64,000 bases of DNA from Schlesneria paludicola DSM 18645 (GTDB taxonomy: Bacteria; Planctomycetota; Planctomycetia; Planctomycetales; Planctomycetaceae): NCBI RefSeq assembly GCF_000255655.1, contig NZ_JH636436.1, positions 471,636-535,635 on the forward strand. The letters run 5' to 3'. Positions 16,467 through 26,213 of the stretch are shown in pieces (the first letter of the stretch is position 1; every line of letters begins with the position of its first letter). A model generated the notes under the pieces. It was not told the DNA's origin. It ran no database searches and worked only from the letters and a program-made list of their open reading frames with translations. Position numbers and translations under genes: made by a program.

Positions 16467-17969
16467 TCAGCCCGCCATCAACTGCTGCTCAAGCATCTGC
16501 ACAATCTCACCGATCGACCAAGATTGCGACGCGACGCGGATCGTCTCGTTCTGTTCGAGCCATTGCTGCACTTTTCGTTCGGCCGACATCACGGTGCTGT
16601 GGTTGCGGCCACCGAAGTGCTGTCCGATTTCTGTGTAGGCCGAAGGCGTCAGCTTTCTTGCTAGAAACATGGCCAGCATTCGCGGTTGGCTGATGGTCCG
16701 GACACGGCTTTCCGACTGCAGGTCTTTGGGGCGCACTCCAAACAGGTTGCACACAACGCGTTCGACATCACCCAGTCGGATCAATCGCATGCAGTCGCGT
16801 TCCAGATCGGCGAGAACGTCGCGTGCCGTTGATTGCGTGACCTTCTTCTTGGTCATCGAATAGTACGTTTGCAGGCAGTTCAACGCTCCTTCAAGTTCTC
16901 GGACACTTCCCTGGAACCGTTGCGCGATATGTTCCAGGGCTTCCGTCGCGAATTCGCCGGCCATTCGTCCGGCTTTCACCTGGACAATTTTCAGCCGTGT
17001 CGCGACGTCAGGGGTTTCCAGGCGGCAGACCAGTCCCGATTGAAAACGCGAGACCAACTCGTCGCTCAATTTGGTCAAGACGCGTGGATGCCGTGTCCCG
17101 CTCAGAACGATCGTGCGACCGTGATCGGCGAGCTCAACGAACGTGTGTAGGAATTCTTCTTGAAACACGCGCTTTGATTCAAAGAATTCCACATTGTCAA
17201 CAATCAGCACATCAACGCTGCGAAAGCGCTGACGGAAGCTGGGCAGCGAGTGATCGCGTAGTGCTTGCGTGAAGTAATTTGCAAACGATTCCGCCGTGAT
17301 CAGCAACACATTCGCGGAAGGCTGGGTGCGTTTGAGTTGCCGACAGATTCCTTCGAGCAGGTGTGTCTTGCCCGATCCCACGGGGCCGCAAATATAAAGC
17401 GGATTGAATGGGACCGGTTGACCGCTGCCCAACTGGCGAGCTGCTGTCAACGCCAGTTCGGTTTGAGGGCCTGTCACGAAATCATTCAAGTCTGCGAGTC
17501 GCCGACTGCGATTGGGTGGCAGGGTTGTCGTGGGGCTCGCGGATGAGCCTTGGATCGCAGGTGTGCTGGCTTCTGCCGCCAGGGCGCGTGGCGATTTCGC
17601 GGGCTTGTCGCGTGTTGGGACGCCCGTGGAGGATTGGGACGAACCCGTCGCCGACGTGATCGCCAAAGCGGAATCGACGGTGAAATTCGCTTGCGCAGAA
17701 GGGCCCAATACCGATTGTGCAGCGGACGTCAGTTCCGTGCGAAACTGCTTTTGCATCCAGTTCAATAAGAACGGGCTGCCCACAGCGACAGTCAGTCGAT
17801 CGTCTGTGATTGCGAGCTTGACCTTGCCTTCAAACCACAGGCCATATCGCTTGGCTCCCAGGCGTTCCTGGATCGCGATCAGGACCGCTTGATTCAAATC
17901 GGGTGTTGTGTGTTCGGAATGAGCGGAGGTCATCTCCGCGCGGACGGACGGCGTCATGCCGGGTTGCAT
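16467..17969 (-). CDS. dnaA: Chromosomal replication initiator DnaA (divergent motifs)
   Basis: A 500-residue DnaA with all four domains. Domain I starts around residue 20, followed by a Ser/Thr/Pro linker. The AAA+ core has Walker A GPVGSGKT at 195-202. The DNA-binding domain carries the DnaA signature SAYTEIGQHFGGRNHSTV at 443-460. Start chosen at the ATG with AAGGGGG seven bases upstream. Two departures from the family are visible: the Walker B motif reads VLIVDN (254-259) where DnaA normally has two Asp, and the sensor I region reads LSGTRHPR (289-296) where a Ser-Asp-Arg pattern is usual. There is no dnaN, recF or gyrB nearby and no cluster of DnaA boxes. It may be the sole initiator or a paralogue. 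Confidence 0.9.
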   Translation of the reverse strand: MQPGMTPSVRAEMTSAHSEHTTPDLNQAVLIAIQERLGAKRYGLWFEGKVKLAITDDRLTVAVGSPFLLNWMQKQFRTELTSAAQSVLGPSAQANFTVDSALAITSATGSSQSSTGVPTRDKPAKSPRALAAEASTPAIQGSSASPTTTLPPNRSRRLADLNDFVTGPQTELALTAARQLGSGQPVPFNPLYICGPVGSGKTHLLEGICRQLKRTQPSANVLLITAESFANYFTQALRDHSLPSFRQRFRSVDVLIVDNVEFFESKRVFQEEFLHTFVELADHGRTIVLSGTRHPRVLTKLSDELVSRFQSGLVCRLETPDVATRLKIVQVKAGRMAGEFATEALEHIAQRFQGSVRELEGALNCLQTYYSMTKKKVTQSTARDVLADLERDCMRLIRLGDVERVVCNLFGVRPKDLQSESRVRTISQPRMLAMFLARKLTPSAYTEIGQHFGGRNHSTVMSAERKVQQWLEQNETIRVASQSWSIGEIVQMLEQQLMAG

Positions 17970-18364
17970 CTTGCACCCCCTTAACAAAGCCGAACCGCTG
18001 CCAGTCTTCCGCCGGCGCACAAAATGTGCGCCACAGATCCTTCTGACAGTGCGAGCACAACGCACCAACCCCGCCGCCGCAGCGACAGAAGTTGGAGATT
18101 GATAGCGGTAGAGCTAACCGGAAAAGATGTGCCGAAGACTTGGATGGCCCCCAGTCGTCGGCCTCGTTCAGATGATTGTTCGAGCGGGCACGATCCTATC
18201 TTGCGGCACGAGGGAGTCAAACCAAAAGGAATGAGAAATTTCTCGTGATTTTCATACGCGGTCTTGGCCCGCGCTAAAGTCCCTGAATTAAGCCGACTTG
18301 CTTCATGCGGCATGGTCTATGATTGGTCCTCAACACCTTCAGGTCATTGTGCAAATGATGTGGA

Positions 18365-19297
18365 TTACTCGCGTGCCACTCGCGCGGAACGTCGCACCAT
18401 TGCCTGCCTTCGCGCGACCTCTGTGAAGTTCAATTCGCCATAAAGATTGTTTGCGTAGATGTTTCCACAATCGACTGCAAGAAACATTGTGCTGCGGCCC
18501 GTGAAGGCTGCGGCTTGAACGCTATCGGACAAGATTCGACGGCCAAATCCTTGTCCGCGAAATTCAGGCACAATTCCAAAGTAGACCAGCTCGATCGCAT
18601 TCTGTTCGGGGTGCTCGTTCGTGAGTGTGATGCCAATATCGTCCGCCCCTTGGCGATACAACCGCCAGCCAGCCGGATCGAATTGGCCTGATAATCGATG
18701 ACTGACAAGAGCTGCCCGGCCATTGCGGAATCCGTCCAGGAACGGGCAGTCAAGGCTGTCCTGGTAGGATCGCTCGATGACACTCGCGAATCGGTCGGCT
18801 CGCGAGTCATCGAACGTGTCGAATTCCAGTTCGCCATCATTCGGTGACAGTGCCACGTCATCGGCAGACAAGGTGCGTGCCATGAAACAAAGATCGGCGA
18901 GGTGTTCAAATCCAAATCGCGCGATGAGTTCCGTCTCGGCGGTGTCGCCCGGCGCAAGCAAAATTTGGGCAAGCCGTGAATCCGTCCTATCGATCTCGTC
19001 ACACATCCGCGTCATTAACGCGTCTTCCACTGCGGCCGGGGCGGGTGCCTGGCACGAGACGACTGGCGGCCAGACCAAAGTCACTCCGTCGAGTTGATGC
19101 ATCAACAGAGCGGCCCCAACGACTTGTCCGTCGGCTTCCGCGGTCATCAGTCCGCTCAAGTTCAGTCCGCCACGCTCTGATGACTGAAGCGTGTCAGCGA
19201 TCCTTGTTTCCTGCTCATCGACTGGAAAGCGCGCGAACAAGAGTCTCAACGCATTGGATCGATTCGACGGCGGTGTGAATGAAATCTTAAGTGTCAA
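18365..19297 (-). CDS. GNAT-family N-acetyltransferase
   Basis: A protein of about 310 residues. The C-terminal half is a GNAT domain with the acetyl-CoA-binding pattern VPEFRGQGFGRRIL and the following segment NIYANNLYGELNFTEV typical of motif B. The N-terminal half (ADGQVVGAALLMHQLDGVTLVW) looks like a second, degenerate GNAT-like domain, so it may be a two-domain acetyltransferase. I prefer a TTG start at 19297 because AGGA stands seven bases upstream and the domain starts there; the frame stays open to 19453. It is divergent from glgP. The acceptor substrate cannot be deduced. Confidence 0.75.
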   Translation of the reverse strand: MTLKISFTPPSNRSNALRLLFARFPVDEQETRIADTLQSSERGGLNLSGLMTAEADGQVVGAALLMHQLDGVTLVWPPVVSCQAPAPAAVEDALMTRMCDEIDRTDSRLAQILLAPGDTAETELIARFGFEHLADLCFMARTLSADDVALSPNDGELEFDTFDDSRADRFASVIERSYQDSLDCPFLDGFRNGRAALVSHRLSGQFDPAGWRLYRQGADDIGITLTNEHPEQNAIELVYFGIVPEFRGQGFGRRILSDSVQAAAFTGRSTMFLAVDCGNIYANNLYGELNFTEVARRQAMVRRSARVARE

Positions 19298-19898
19298 TTT
19301 GAATTCCTGCTCAACTGCCTGGCTTCGGCTCGCGAGGTGTCGGAATGTAACCGTGTGTCGGAATCTGCGTGTGATGAGGCGATCAAGCTCGGGATCAAAT
19401 CCACATTCTCCAGCGGATCGCCACCCCGAGGTGCGACAAGTCTCAGGCAACATTGCCTATTTTGCTGGCAGGCTGAAACGATTAAATGGGAAATTTCGCG
19501 AGAGTCGAGAGGCGAGCCAAAAGCCTTCACAAAACGGTCGAGCTCGCCCCATTATCCTATTGTCAAACTTGGCACGCACATTTTTAGGGCACCGCGAGCG
19601 CGGTCGTGCGTGCGCACACTCGAAGCCCATTGCCGCAGGTGTTATACTCTGCCTGCGACGGGATCAGCCATCGATCGGCTTAGGATTTGCGTTCATCGCG
19701 GACCGATCTCTCATCAGAGGCTTGTTCTGGGTCAGAATCGGGCAGTCTCTCGTGTCATGTGGTTTGAGTTTGGAAAGGCGATTTCTCAGTCAACTCTCCT
19801 GGCCACCGAACAGCTGGCGTTTATTTCGCTCATCTCCGTTGCATTCCATCATCTTTGATCTGACCGTTTGATACCACGATAGCAGGGAAGACGAACTC
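19298..19898. other. Divergent intergenic region upstream of glgP
   Basis: About 600 bases between the divergent GNAT and glucan phosphorylase genes. Part is open in several frames but none is supported. A TGTTATACT sequence near 19640 resembles an extended -10 element, without a good -35. Nothing else stands out. Confidence 0.4.
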
Positions 19899-22061
19899 AT
19901 GGTTCTGCCGCAGGTGACTCAACGAAGTTTTTCCGAAAAGCTGGACGCACTTGCACGCAACTACTGGTGGTGCTGGCAGCCCGAAGTGGTTTCCATTTTT
20001 CGCGACCTCGATCCTGTTCGCTGGCGGCAATTTGATCACAATCCCATCTTGTTGTTGGGGTCATTCACCCATGAACAGTTGGAAGCGCGTGGACGCGAAG
20101 CGGTGCTGCATTCTCGTGTCAACTACGCCTTTCGGCGCTGGCAAGAGTACATGACTTCCAAGCACACTTGGGGGGATACACATACTGGCCTTTTGGGAAA
20201 CAATCCCGTGGCCTATTTCTCGGCAGAATTCGGCATTCACGAATCGCTCCCGAACTATTCTGGTGGTCTCGGGGTCTTGGCGGGGGATCATTTGAAGAGT
20301 GCGTCCGACCTGGGTGTGCCTCTCGTGGCGGTCGGACTGTTTTATCAAGAAGGCTATTTCTCGCAGCAAATCGACGAAACGGGTTGGCAACGTGAAATCT
20401 ATCCGTATGTGCAAAACACGCGGCTGGCAATTACGGCCGCCAAAACCCCGGCGGGCGAACGTGTAATCGTCAGTGTCGAAACACGCAACGGGCCGATTTA
20501 CGCACAGGTGTGGCAGGTTGATGTCGGTCGCATCAAACTGTACTTGCTTGACTGCAACGTCGAACAAAACACACCCGAAGACCGTAAGTTGACCGCACGA
20601 TTGTACGGCGGCGATCAGCGCATTCGAATTCGGCAAGAGCTGGTTCTGGGAATCGGCGGTACACGAGCCCTGACGGCCATGGGATACGACCCCTGCGTCA
20701 TTCATATGAACGAAGGTCACTCGGCCTTCGCCCCACTCGAATTTATTCGCATGCGCATGGTTAACGACGGACAGTCGTTTGACGATGCGATGCTCAAGAC
20801 GGTCTGGCATTGCTGCTTCACGACGCATACTCCGGTGCCCGCTGGGCATGATCGGTTCGACTGGGGGTTGTTCGAAGAACACCTTGGTCCCATTGCCGAC
20901 CAGTTGGGAATCGGGCCTGGGGGGCTGATTGGACTGGGACGCGTCGATCCCAACAATACAAACGAAACCTTCTGTATGACGGTGCTGGCTTTCAAGTGCA
21001 GTCGGACAGCCAACGCGGTGTCCAATCTGCATGGAGTCGTCAGTCGGCGGATGTGGACCGGCTTGTGGCCGTGGCGTAGTGAAGAAGAGATCCCGATCGG
21101 TCACATCACCAACGGAGTGCATGTGTCCAGTTGGCTCGCTCCGCAGATGAAAACCCTATACGACCGCGTGTTGCCCTTGGACTGGCATCTGCGGTCTGGC
21201 GAGCCCGAAGTTTGGGCCGGCTTCGAGAATGTGACGCCTGGTGAGCTGTGGGAGACGCACCAGTCTTTGAAAAACCGCATGATCATGTTCGCGCGGTTGC
21301 GGATGCTGCGTCGTGCCGAACGCTTGGGGTTGTCGGATGCCGAAAAAACGGAAATCTCAAGCTTGCTCGATCCTGAAGCGCTGACGATCGGGTTCGCTCG
21401 CCGGTTTGCTCCTTATAAACGAGCCGACTTGGTTCTGCGTGACATCGACACCCTGACCAAGATCGTCTGTGATTCGAAGCATCCTGTACAATTTGTGTTT
21501 GCGGGCAAGTCGCACCCCGCCGACGACAACGGCAAGGCCATTTTGCAGAGCATCTTCAAATTGACGCAGCAACCAGCGTTCAAGGGCAAGATCATGCTGC
21601 TCGAGGACTACGATATCAATCTGGCCCGGCACCTCGTTCAGGGTGTTGACGTTTGGCTTAATAATCCGCGTCGTCCGCTTGAAGCGTCCGGTACCAGCGG
21701 TCAGAAGGTTGTGCTCAACGGCGGCTTGAACTGTTCCATTCTCGATGGCTGGTGGGCCGAAGCCTACGACGGTCAGAACGGCTTCACGATCGGAAATGGT
21801 CGCTCACACGTGAATCAGGACATTCAGGATGATCGCGACGCCAAGTCGCTGACGCGCGTTCTGCTGGATGAAGTCATTCCACTCTTCTTCGATCGCAATG
21901 ACGAAGATGGCTTGCCCGAAGAATGGATCGCCCGAATGAAACGCTCGGTTCGAACTCTGGGCTGGCGCTTCAATGCGGATCGCATGGTGATGGATTATGT
22001 CCAGAACGCATACATCCCTGCCGCCGGTGGGGTCTCGTGCGACATGGGACGTCGCCCGTAG
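19899..22061 (+). CDS. glgP: Alpha-glucan (glycogen) phosphorylase
   Basis: A 720-residue GT35 alpha-glucan phosphorylase of the short bacterial/archaeal type (the TIGR02094-like family). It releases glucose-1-phosphate from glycogen or maltodextrin using pyridoxal phosphate. The cofactor lysine is Lys603 in the motif [15 protein letters not shown]. Other family segments are [38 protein letters not shown] and [15 protein letters not shown]. The N-terminus has the short DUF3417-like lead-in ([12 protein letters not shown]). No signal peptide, so cytoplasmic. No other glycogen genes are adjacent. A strong terminator follows at 22156. Confidence 0.93.
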   Translation: MVLPQVTQRSFSEKLDALARNYWWCWQPEVVSIFRDLDPVRWRQFDHNPILLLGSFTHEQLEARGREAVLHSRVNYAFRRWQEYMTSKHTWGDTHTGLLGNNPVAYFSAEFGIHESLPNYSGGLGVLAGDHLKSASDLGVPLVAVGLFYQEGYFSQQIDETGWQREIYPYVQNTRLAITAAKTPAGERVIVSVETRNGPIYAQVWQVDVGRIKLYLLDCNVEQNTPEDRKLTARLYGGDQRIRIRQELVLGIGGTRALTAMGYDPCVIHMNEGHSAFAPLEFIRMRMVNDGQSFDDAMLKTVWHCCFTTHTPVPAGHDRFDWGLFEEHLGPIADQLGIGPGGLIGLGRVDPNNTNETFCMTVLAFKCSRTANAVSNLHGVVSRRMWTGLWPWRSEEEIPIGHITNGVHVSSWLAPQMKTLYDRVLPLDWHLRSGEPEVWAGFENVTPGELWETHQSLKNRMIMFARLRMLRRAERLGLSDAEKTEISSLLDPEALTIGFARRFAPYKRADLVLRDIDTLTKIVCDSKHPVQFVFAGKSHPADDNGKAILQSIFKLTQQPAFKGKIMLLEDYDINLARHLVQGVDVWLNNPRRPLEASGTSGQKVVLNGGLNCSILDGWWAEAYDGQNGFTIGNGRSHVNQDIQDDRDAKSLTRVLLDEVIPLFFDRNDEDGLPEEWIARMKRSVRTLGWRFNADRMVMDYVQNAYIPAAGGVSCDMGRRP

Positions 22062-22155
22062 TCGTCGCCCGCAAGTGAAGTGTCGCGCTCTGATCGCAGG
22101 TGTATTCAATCCGTGAGGCTTCGGGGCTGCGTTGGTTGAGGTTTGAAATTCATTC

Positions 22156-22200
22156 AAAGCGTCGTGGCGCATTTCCGTGCCGCGACGCTTTGGTTGTTTT
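22156..22200 (+). terminator. Intrinsic terminator of glgP
   Basis: A 13-bp stem with one G-U pair (22156-22168 with 22179-22191, 10-base loop) followed by GGTTGTTTT. It lies about 95 bases after the glgP stop codon. Confidence 0.85.
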
Positions 22201-22741
22201 CGGATCATCGGCGTCCTGTGGGGATTCGGCTGAAGGGCGCCAGCTTGATCTGATGTTCCTTGAGGTGTGCCGCCTGCATTCGTTTGCAAGTGATTACACG
22301 TCCCGGTGTGGTCTTCCGGCCCGGATGACGTGGGCTCGGAACCTCGTCCACAGAGGTCGCTCTGGTTTTTTGGTCAATTTGGCCGACTGTTCTCGGAAAC
22401 TTGACACTCTCTGCCACATCCCCCCAGACAATTCATCGTGAGGTCCGTTGATGTTCGGCAATTCTTCGCGTTTGAGGGATAATACCGGCAGTTTCAGCCG
22501 CGGAAACAGCTGAAACTTCGTATTCAGGATGGGACGTCCGCTGCAGAAACCGTCGCGACGTTCCGGCAGTTTTGGCCGACGTGGCAGGCCTGCTTAGCCA
22601 ATAGGCAAGTCATTGACGCTAATTTTTGAGCCGCCGATTGTCAAATTGACATTACAAAAATCCGAACCGTAACGTACTTGACGTGTCTTAAGTACCGTCT
22701 ATTGTTAAGTATGAAGGCTTTTGGGCGATTGCTGAGAGGTT

Positions 22742-22757
22742 TGGCACGCAGACTGCA
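22742..22757 (+). promoter_or_regulatory. Sigma-54 promoter
   Basis: TGGCACGCAGACTGCA matches the -24/-12 sigma-54 consensus (TGGCACG, four bases, TTGCA) with a single mismatch and correct spacing. It lies about 80 bases upstream of the ATG of the TPR-like gene, leaving a leader of roughly 65-70 bases. A sigma-54 activator protein is encoded in the same window at 55.2 kb. Confidence 0.75.
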
Positions 22758-22834
22758 TATAAAAAACGTGCCGTTTGGCGAATGAGTTGCTCAGCCGTGT
22801 TTTTGGTCTTCTACCCAACGGGAGGGAGGCTGCG

Positions 22835-23275
22835 ATGACCACCGAAGAAGTGACAACCGAGTCGATGATTAATCCCCAGTCGGTCGTTCGGCGCCTGGCG
22901 GCTGCCGAAGGATATCTGGAATTGGGAATGCCAGGTTATGCCTTGGCAGAATTGAACAGTGTCGTAGATGCCGGGCCATTTGCGCCGATCGCGGAACTGT
23001 TCCGCGGCGAAGCGCTTCAGGCTCAGGAAAAGTATGCGGACGCAATCGAGCCTCTCAATCGAGCGGCTCGGATGTTTCCCGCCCCGTTCAATCAACGCGC
23101 ATTGCTCGCGTTGAGCAATTGCTACCGTCAAGACGGTCAGATCCAACTGGCTGACGAAACGGCAGCGGCTGTTGAAATGCCTGATGATTTGCCACAAGGC
23201 GCAAAAGTGATCATCGCGCCGATTTTCCATATCGCCAAATCGGCAGGAAAGCGGATCTCCGACGATCACAACTGA
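22835..23275 (+). CDS. TPR-like protein under a sigma-54 promoter
   Basis: A 146-residue protein. Residues 20-120 form helical hairpins with a TPR-like spacing (AAEGYLELGMPGYALAELNSV, then RGEALQAQEKYADAIEPLNR), so it probably binds other proteins. The ATG used has a GGGAGG ribosome binding site; an upstream in-frame ATG at 22775 falls next to the predicted transcription start and is unlikely. No signal peptide or membrane segment. It is one of the few genes here with a recognisable sigma-54 promoter, so its expression may respond to a specific signal rather than being housekeeping. A terminator follows, so it is transcribed alone. Function unknown. Confidence 0.7.
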   Translation: MTTEEVTTESMINPQSVVRRLAAAEGYLELGMPGYALAELNSVVDAGPFAPIAELFRGEALQAQEKYADAIEPLNRAARMFPAPFNQRALLALSNCYRQDGQIQLADETAAAVEMPDDLPQGAKVIIAPIFHIAKSAGKRISDDHN

Positions 23276-23782
23276 CAAAAATTTCGAGCTGAGTGCTCAA
23301 GTCACTCGACTCGAACTTGGACTTTAATTTTCGCATCAAACGAGCGGTCGAAATCCCAACGGTTTCGGCCGCTCGTCGTTTTCATCCCACGTGAAAGAGC
23401 GTTGCCTTCGATCGCTCAAATCGTCTCCGCTCAGGTCAAACATCAGCCACATCGGAAATGTTCTTGATTCGGAATTTGAACACGCATCACATTCCGTCGA
23501 GGTCATTCAGCTCGGTGCGGATCTTCTGAATTGCTTCCTGCGTCATTTCATGTTTGGAGCCTGTTGCCAATCCGGTCTCTGCAAACTCGCTTAGGATATT
23601 CCTGCTCGATGTCTCTTTGATGCCGTGATTGACAACATGAGTTTGCCATAGAGGTCTCCACAAGCCGGGCTCATCCACTCCCATTTGCGGGCATTGGGTC
23701 GGCTGACCAATGGCTGCGGGCTTTTGGGGGCTAAAAAATGATCATCTCTTGATCTTGAGAATATTTACGATAGTGTATATGC
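23276..23782. other. Intergenic with terminator; possible small-gene remnant
   Basis: About 500 bases. The left part holds a terminator at 23341. A minus-strand 65-codon frame (23487-23684) has a natural-looking composition (EMTQEAIQKIRTELNDLDGM at its end) and might be a small gene or a fragment, but I see no family match or good start. The right end is A+T-rich and should carry the promoter of the ArsR gene. Confidence 0.4.
23341..23381 (+). terminator. Intrinsic terminator of the TPR-like gene
   Basis: A 13-bp stem with one G-U pair (CGAGCGGTCGAAA at 23341-23353 with 23363-23375, 9-base loop) followed by TCGTTTT, about 65 bases after the stop codon of the upstream gene. Confidence 0.85.
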
Positions 23783-24130
23783 ATGAGCGTGCACATGAAT
23801 GCCTTTGAAGCCTTGGCTGATCCGACTCGCCGTAGCATTGTCGAGGCGCTGCGGAAGGGTGAACGGCAAGTCAACGATATCGTTGAAGAGGCCGGTATCC
23901 ACCAGTCTGGTGTCTCTCGTCATCTGCGCATCCTTCACGAAGCGGGCTTCGTTTCGATGCGGCCGGATGGACAGCGGCGCCTGTATTGTCTCAGACCCGA
24001 ACCGTTCCGCGAACTCGATCAGTGGCTCGCGCAGTACCGCAATTTGTGGGAAGCACGCCTTGACCGATTTGGAGCGGCGCTCGAGAAGCGGCGCTCAAGC
24101 GGAAGCCCCCCAAAGAAGGAAAGCAAATGA
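23783..24130 (+). CDS. ArsR-family transcriptional regulator
   Basis: A 115-residue winged-helix regulator with the ArsR N-terminus (FEALADPTRRSIVEALRKG) and recognition helix (IHQSGVSRHLRILHEAGFV). It lacks paired metal-binding cysteines. Its stop overlaps the start of the AHSA1-domain gene by four bases (ATGA), so the two are translationally coupled. ArsR/AHSA1 pairs of this kind are common in bacteria and the regulator usually controls the pair. The A+T-rich stretch just upstream (TATTTACGATAGTGTATATG) is a plausible promoter. Confidence 0.88.
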   Translation: MSVHMNAFEALADPTRRSIVEALRKGERQVNDIVEEAGIHQSGVSRHLRILHEAGFVSMRPDGQRRLYCLRPEPFRELDQWLAQYRNLWEARLDRFGAALEKRRSSGSPPKKESK

Positions 24131-24645
24131 TCGACAAGAATGAAACCTCGGCGACTGGCGACACGAACCGGCGAAAGATCGTCATCGAACGCACGTACAC
24201 CGCCGCGGTCAAGGAGCTCTGGGAATTGTGGACGACCAAGGAAGGCTTTGAATCGTGGTGGGGACCTGAAGGCTTCCGCGCCGAAGTGCGTGCTCTCGAT
24301 GCGCGGCAGGACGGCACCCTACACTATGACATGATCGCCGATTCACCCGAGATGGTCGCGGCAATGAAGCAAATGGGCCGACCAGCATCCCATGAGGGGC
24401 GTGCAACGTTTACTGTGTTCGCGCCTCACGATCGGTTATCGATTACGAGCTTGATCGATTTTCTGCCAGGAGTGAAACCGTACGAGAGCACGATCAAGGT
24501 GGAATTCTTCCCCTCGGGAACGACCGTGCGGATGGTTGTCACGCTCGATCCCATGCACAACGAGGAGTTCACACAGATGCAGAAGGAAGGTTTCGCGAGT
24601 CAGCTCTCGAAGCTCGACAAGCGGTATGATTGGGTGCAGGTGTGA
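24127..24645 (+). CDS. AHSA1/SRPBCC-domain protein
   Basis: A 172-residue protein of the SRPBCC (START-like) superfamily, AHSA1/CalC type. The family hallmarks are the N-terminal strand and helix (IVIERTYTAAVKELWELWTT), the tryptophan motif EGFESWWGPEGF, and the C-terminal helix with MQKEGFASQLSKLD. Such proteins bind hydrophobic ligands in a helix-grip cavity; some act as accessory or resistance factors, but no specific reaction can be given. It overlaps the ArsR-family gene by four bases and is co-expressed with it. Cytoplasmic, no signal peptide. Confidence 0.88.
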   Translation: MIDKNETSATGDTNRRKIVIERTYTAAVKELWELWTTKEGFESWWGPEGFRAEVRALDARQDGTLHYDMIADSPEMVAAMKQMGRPASHEGRATFTVFAPHDRLSITSLIDFLPGVKPYESTIKVEFFPSGTTVRMVVTLDPMHNEEFTQMQKEGFASQLSKLDKRYDWVQV

Positions 24646-24799
24646 CGTCGATGATGCCGCCGCGTTCCGAGGACAAGTGAGACTCGCTTTGGCCTGATCC
24701 AAAATGGTGGCACGCCGTCGTGCTGCCATTGGAACGCGATCGGGATCGTATTCCGGTTCGTCGTCGAGTGGTTCTGGACACGGTTCGCGCCTGTCGACA

Positions 24800-25312
24800 C
24801 TACTTGAGCGCGGCGCGTTTCTCTGCAATAAACGGCAGGTGATGTGAGATGTGTCGGATGGCATAGAGAACCAGTTTTCTCAGGGTGACCAGACCCAGTC
24901 CGCTGTGAACAGCGGAACGCTGCCAGCCTTCTACGGGTTGGGCTTTTAAACTGCGGGCAACGTGGCGGCGAAGGGCGGTGAAGAGCTCGAGTTGCTCATT
25001 GATGTCGAGTGATTGGTAGTTCAATCGTTCTGGATAGGGGCCTTCATCGACGCTGATCAAAAGAGGCCGCTCCAGCGCGATTGTCCGAATCATCCGTTCA
25101 GAGAAATAGAGTTCGCAGTCTGTCAGATGACAAACAACTTCCAGGGTGCTCCACTTGCCTGCGATCGGGCGGGCACGCAGTTGTTCGGTCGTGAGACCGC
25201 TGACAGCCGCACGTAGCAAGTCGATCTGTTCTTCGTAGGTCGCGATCAGGTCGGCGGCGGAGAGAGACCCGTCGTCGCTTTGCATGTGTGCAAGGTAGGC
25301 TGGACTGCTCAT
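24800..25312 (-). CDS. DinB-superfamily protein
   Basis: A 170-residue DinB-like protein. The segment GKWSTLEVVCHLTDCELYF contains the first metal-binding histidine and YAIRHISHHLPFI contains the C-terminal pair, together forming the expected three-histidine site. It belongs to the DinB_2 type, unlike the protein at 0.4 kb, with which it shares little beyond the metal motif. No signal peptide. A second in-frame ATG ten codons in is possible. No operon partners; the upstream small membrane-protein gene is on the same strand but 170 bases away. Substrate unknown. Confidence 0.85.
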   Translation of the reverse strand: MSSPAYLAHMQSDDGSLSAADLIATYEEQIDLLRAAVSGLTTEQLRARPIAGKWSTLEVVCHLTDCELYFSERMIRTIALERPLLISVDEGPYPERLNYQSLDINEQLELFTALRRHVARSLKAQPVEGWQRSAVHSGLGLVTLRKLVLYAIRHISHHLPFIAEKRAALK

Positions 25313-25479
25313 GTCGGTGACTCATTTGGCATGGAATGATGGGCCTCTTCCCTCGGAAGAGCCGTTCAGGATTGTACCGGCGAACGCATTCGGCGGGCAT
25401 CCGGAAATCGGCGCGATTGACCTCGAACACCCGCGAATGACAATCCCAGGCAACATCGATTCCGACGCTATTGGTTTTC

Positions 25480-25959
25480 TCATTCCGAGCTCGATTGGCC
25501 CGACCCCAGAAGCAGCAAGTACGCGGAAAGTAGTGTCAGTGGGACGACAACGGACCAATAGGGAATGATCCACACCGTCGCTGTTGATTTCAGTCCAAAG
25601 ATTTGTCCGTCAAGGAATATGAATCCCAGGAAAGCCGATTTCCGTGTCCATTCATTTCCATTCAGGTATTTTCTTTCATGCAGATCGAGTGATTGAGGAA
25701 AAGCGAAGCAAATCGCGGGTATGGGGACGTCAAACAGGCTGTCCCATTCTTGCTCCTCAAGCTCTTCATCAGTTTGGCTGTGCCTGGTCCAAACGAGCCC
25801 ATGTTTATCAGAAATCCAACGATTCATCGCATGCGACGTTGGGAACATGATCATGTCGGTGAAGTAAAAGCTTCTCACCCATCCGATTGTGGCCACGCAC
25901 GCCAAAGCCAGCGTGGCAATGCCAGCTTTGCGTTTCCATCCCCTGAAGAACTCTCGCAT
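25480..25959 (-). CDS. Small membrane protein of unknown function
   Basis: A 159-residue protein with two hydrophobic segments: residues about 12-28 (IATLALACVATIGWVRS) and about 130-150 (YWSVVVPLTLLSAYLLLL). The loop between them, on one side of the membrane, contains a conserved-looking stretch (GLKSTATVWIIPYW). Planctomycete genomes contain many such two-helix proteins of unknown role. No known domain is recognised. It faces away from the sugar-acid operon that begins at 26.2 kb on the other strand. Confidence 0.6.
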   Translation of the reverse strand: MREFFRGWKRKAGIATLALACVATIGWVRSFYFTDMIMFPTSHAMNRWISDKHGLVWTRHSQTDEELEEQEWDSLFDVPIPAICFAFPQSLDLHERKYLNGNEWTRKSAFLGFIFLDGQIFGLKSTATVWIIPYWSVVVPLTLLSAYLLLLGSGQSSSE

Positions 25960-26213
25960 GATTTGAGCTTGCTCCAGATTTGTGACGCCGCGTCTGTAGT
26001 TTGGCCGTGCGATGGGGGAATTGCCAGCGAGCCATTAAACGATCCAACCGTTGGTGTGAGCTGGTGCCAGTTTGGCTCGTGACCTTCGTGAGACGAATTG
26101 AGCAGACTTTGAGACATCGTGGTGAGACTCGATCGCATCGAACAGCGATAGTTCTTTCGCGAGTTCCTCGAAACCCAAGTTCTCTCGCTACCCAAACCGA
26201 TGGTTATCGATCG

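Larger units (their letters stand above)
22062..22834. other. Long intergenic region with terminator and sigma-54 promoter
   Basis: About 770 bases between glgP and the TPR-like gene. It holds the glgP terminator near its left end and a sigma-54-type promoter near its right end. The middle, about 500 bases, has no supported gene; an enhancer for the sigma-54 activator could lie there but no clear dyad is seen. Confidence 0.5.

Noticed and set aside
17970-18364. Possible chromosomal origin upstream of dnaA
   Set aside because: Only one near-match to a DnaA box (TGTGGATTA near 18359) and no A+T-rich unwinding stretch or box cluster, so I did not call oriC.
23487-23684. Minus-strand frame with natural-looking composition
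   Set aside because: No recognisable family and no clear start; kept only as a comment in the intergenic entry.
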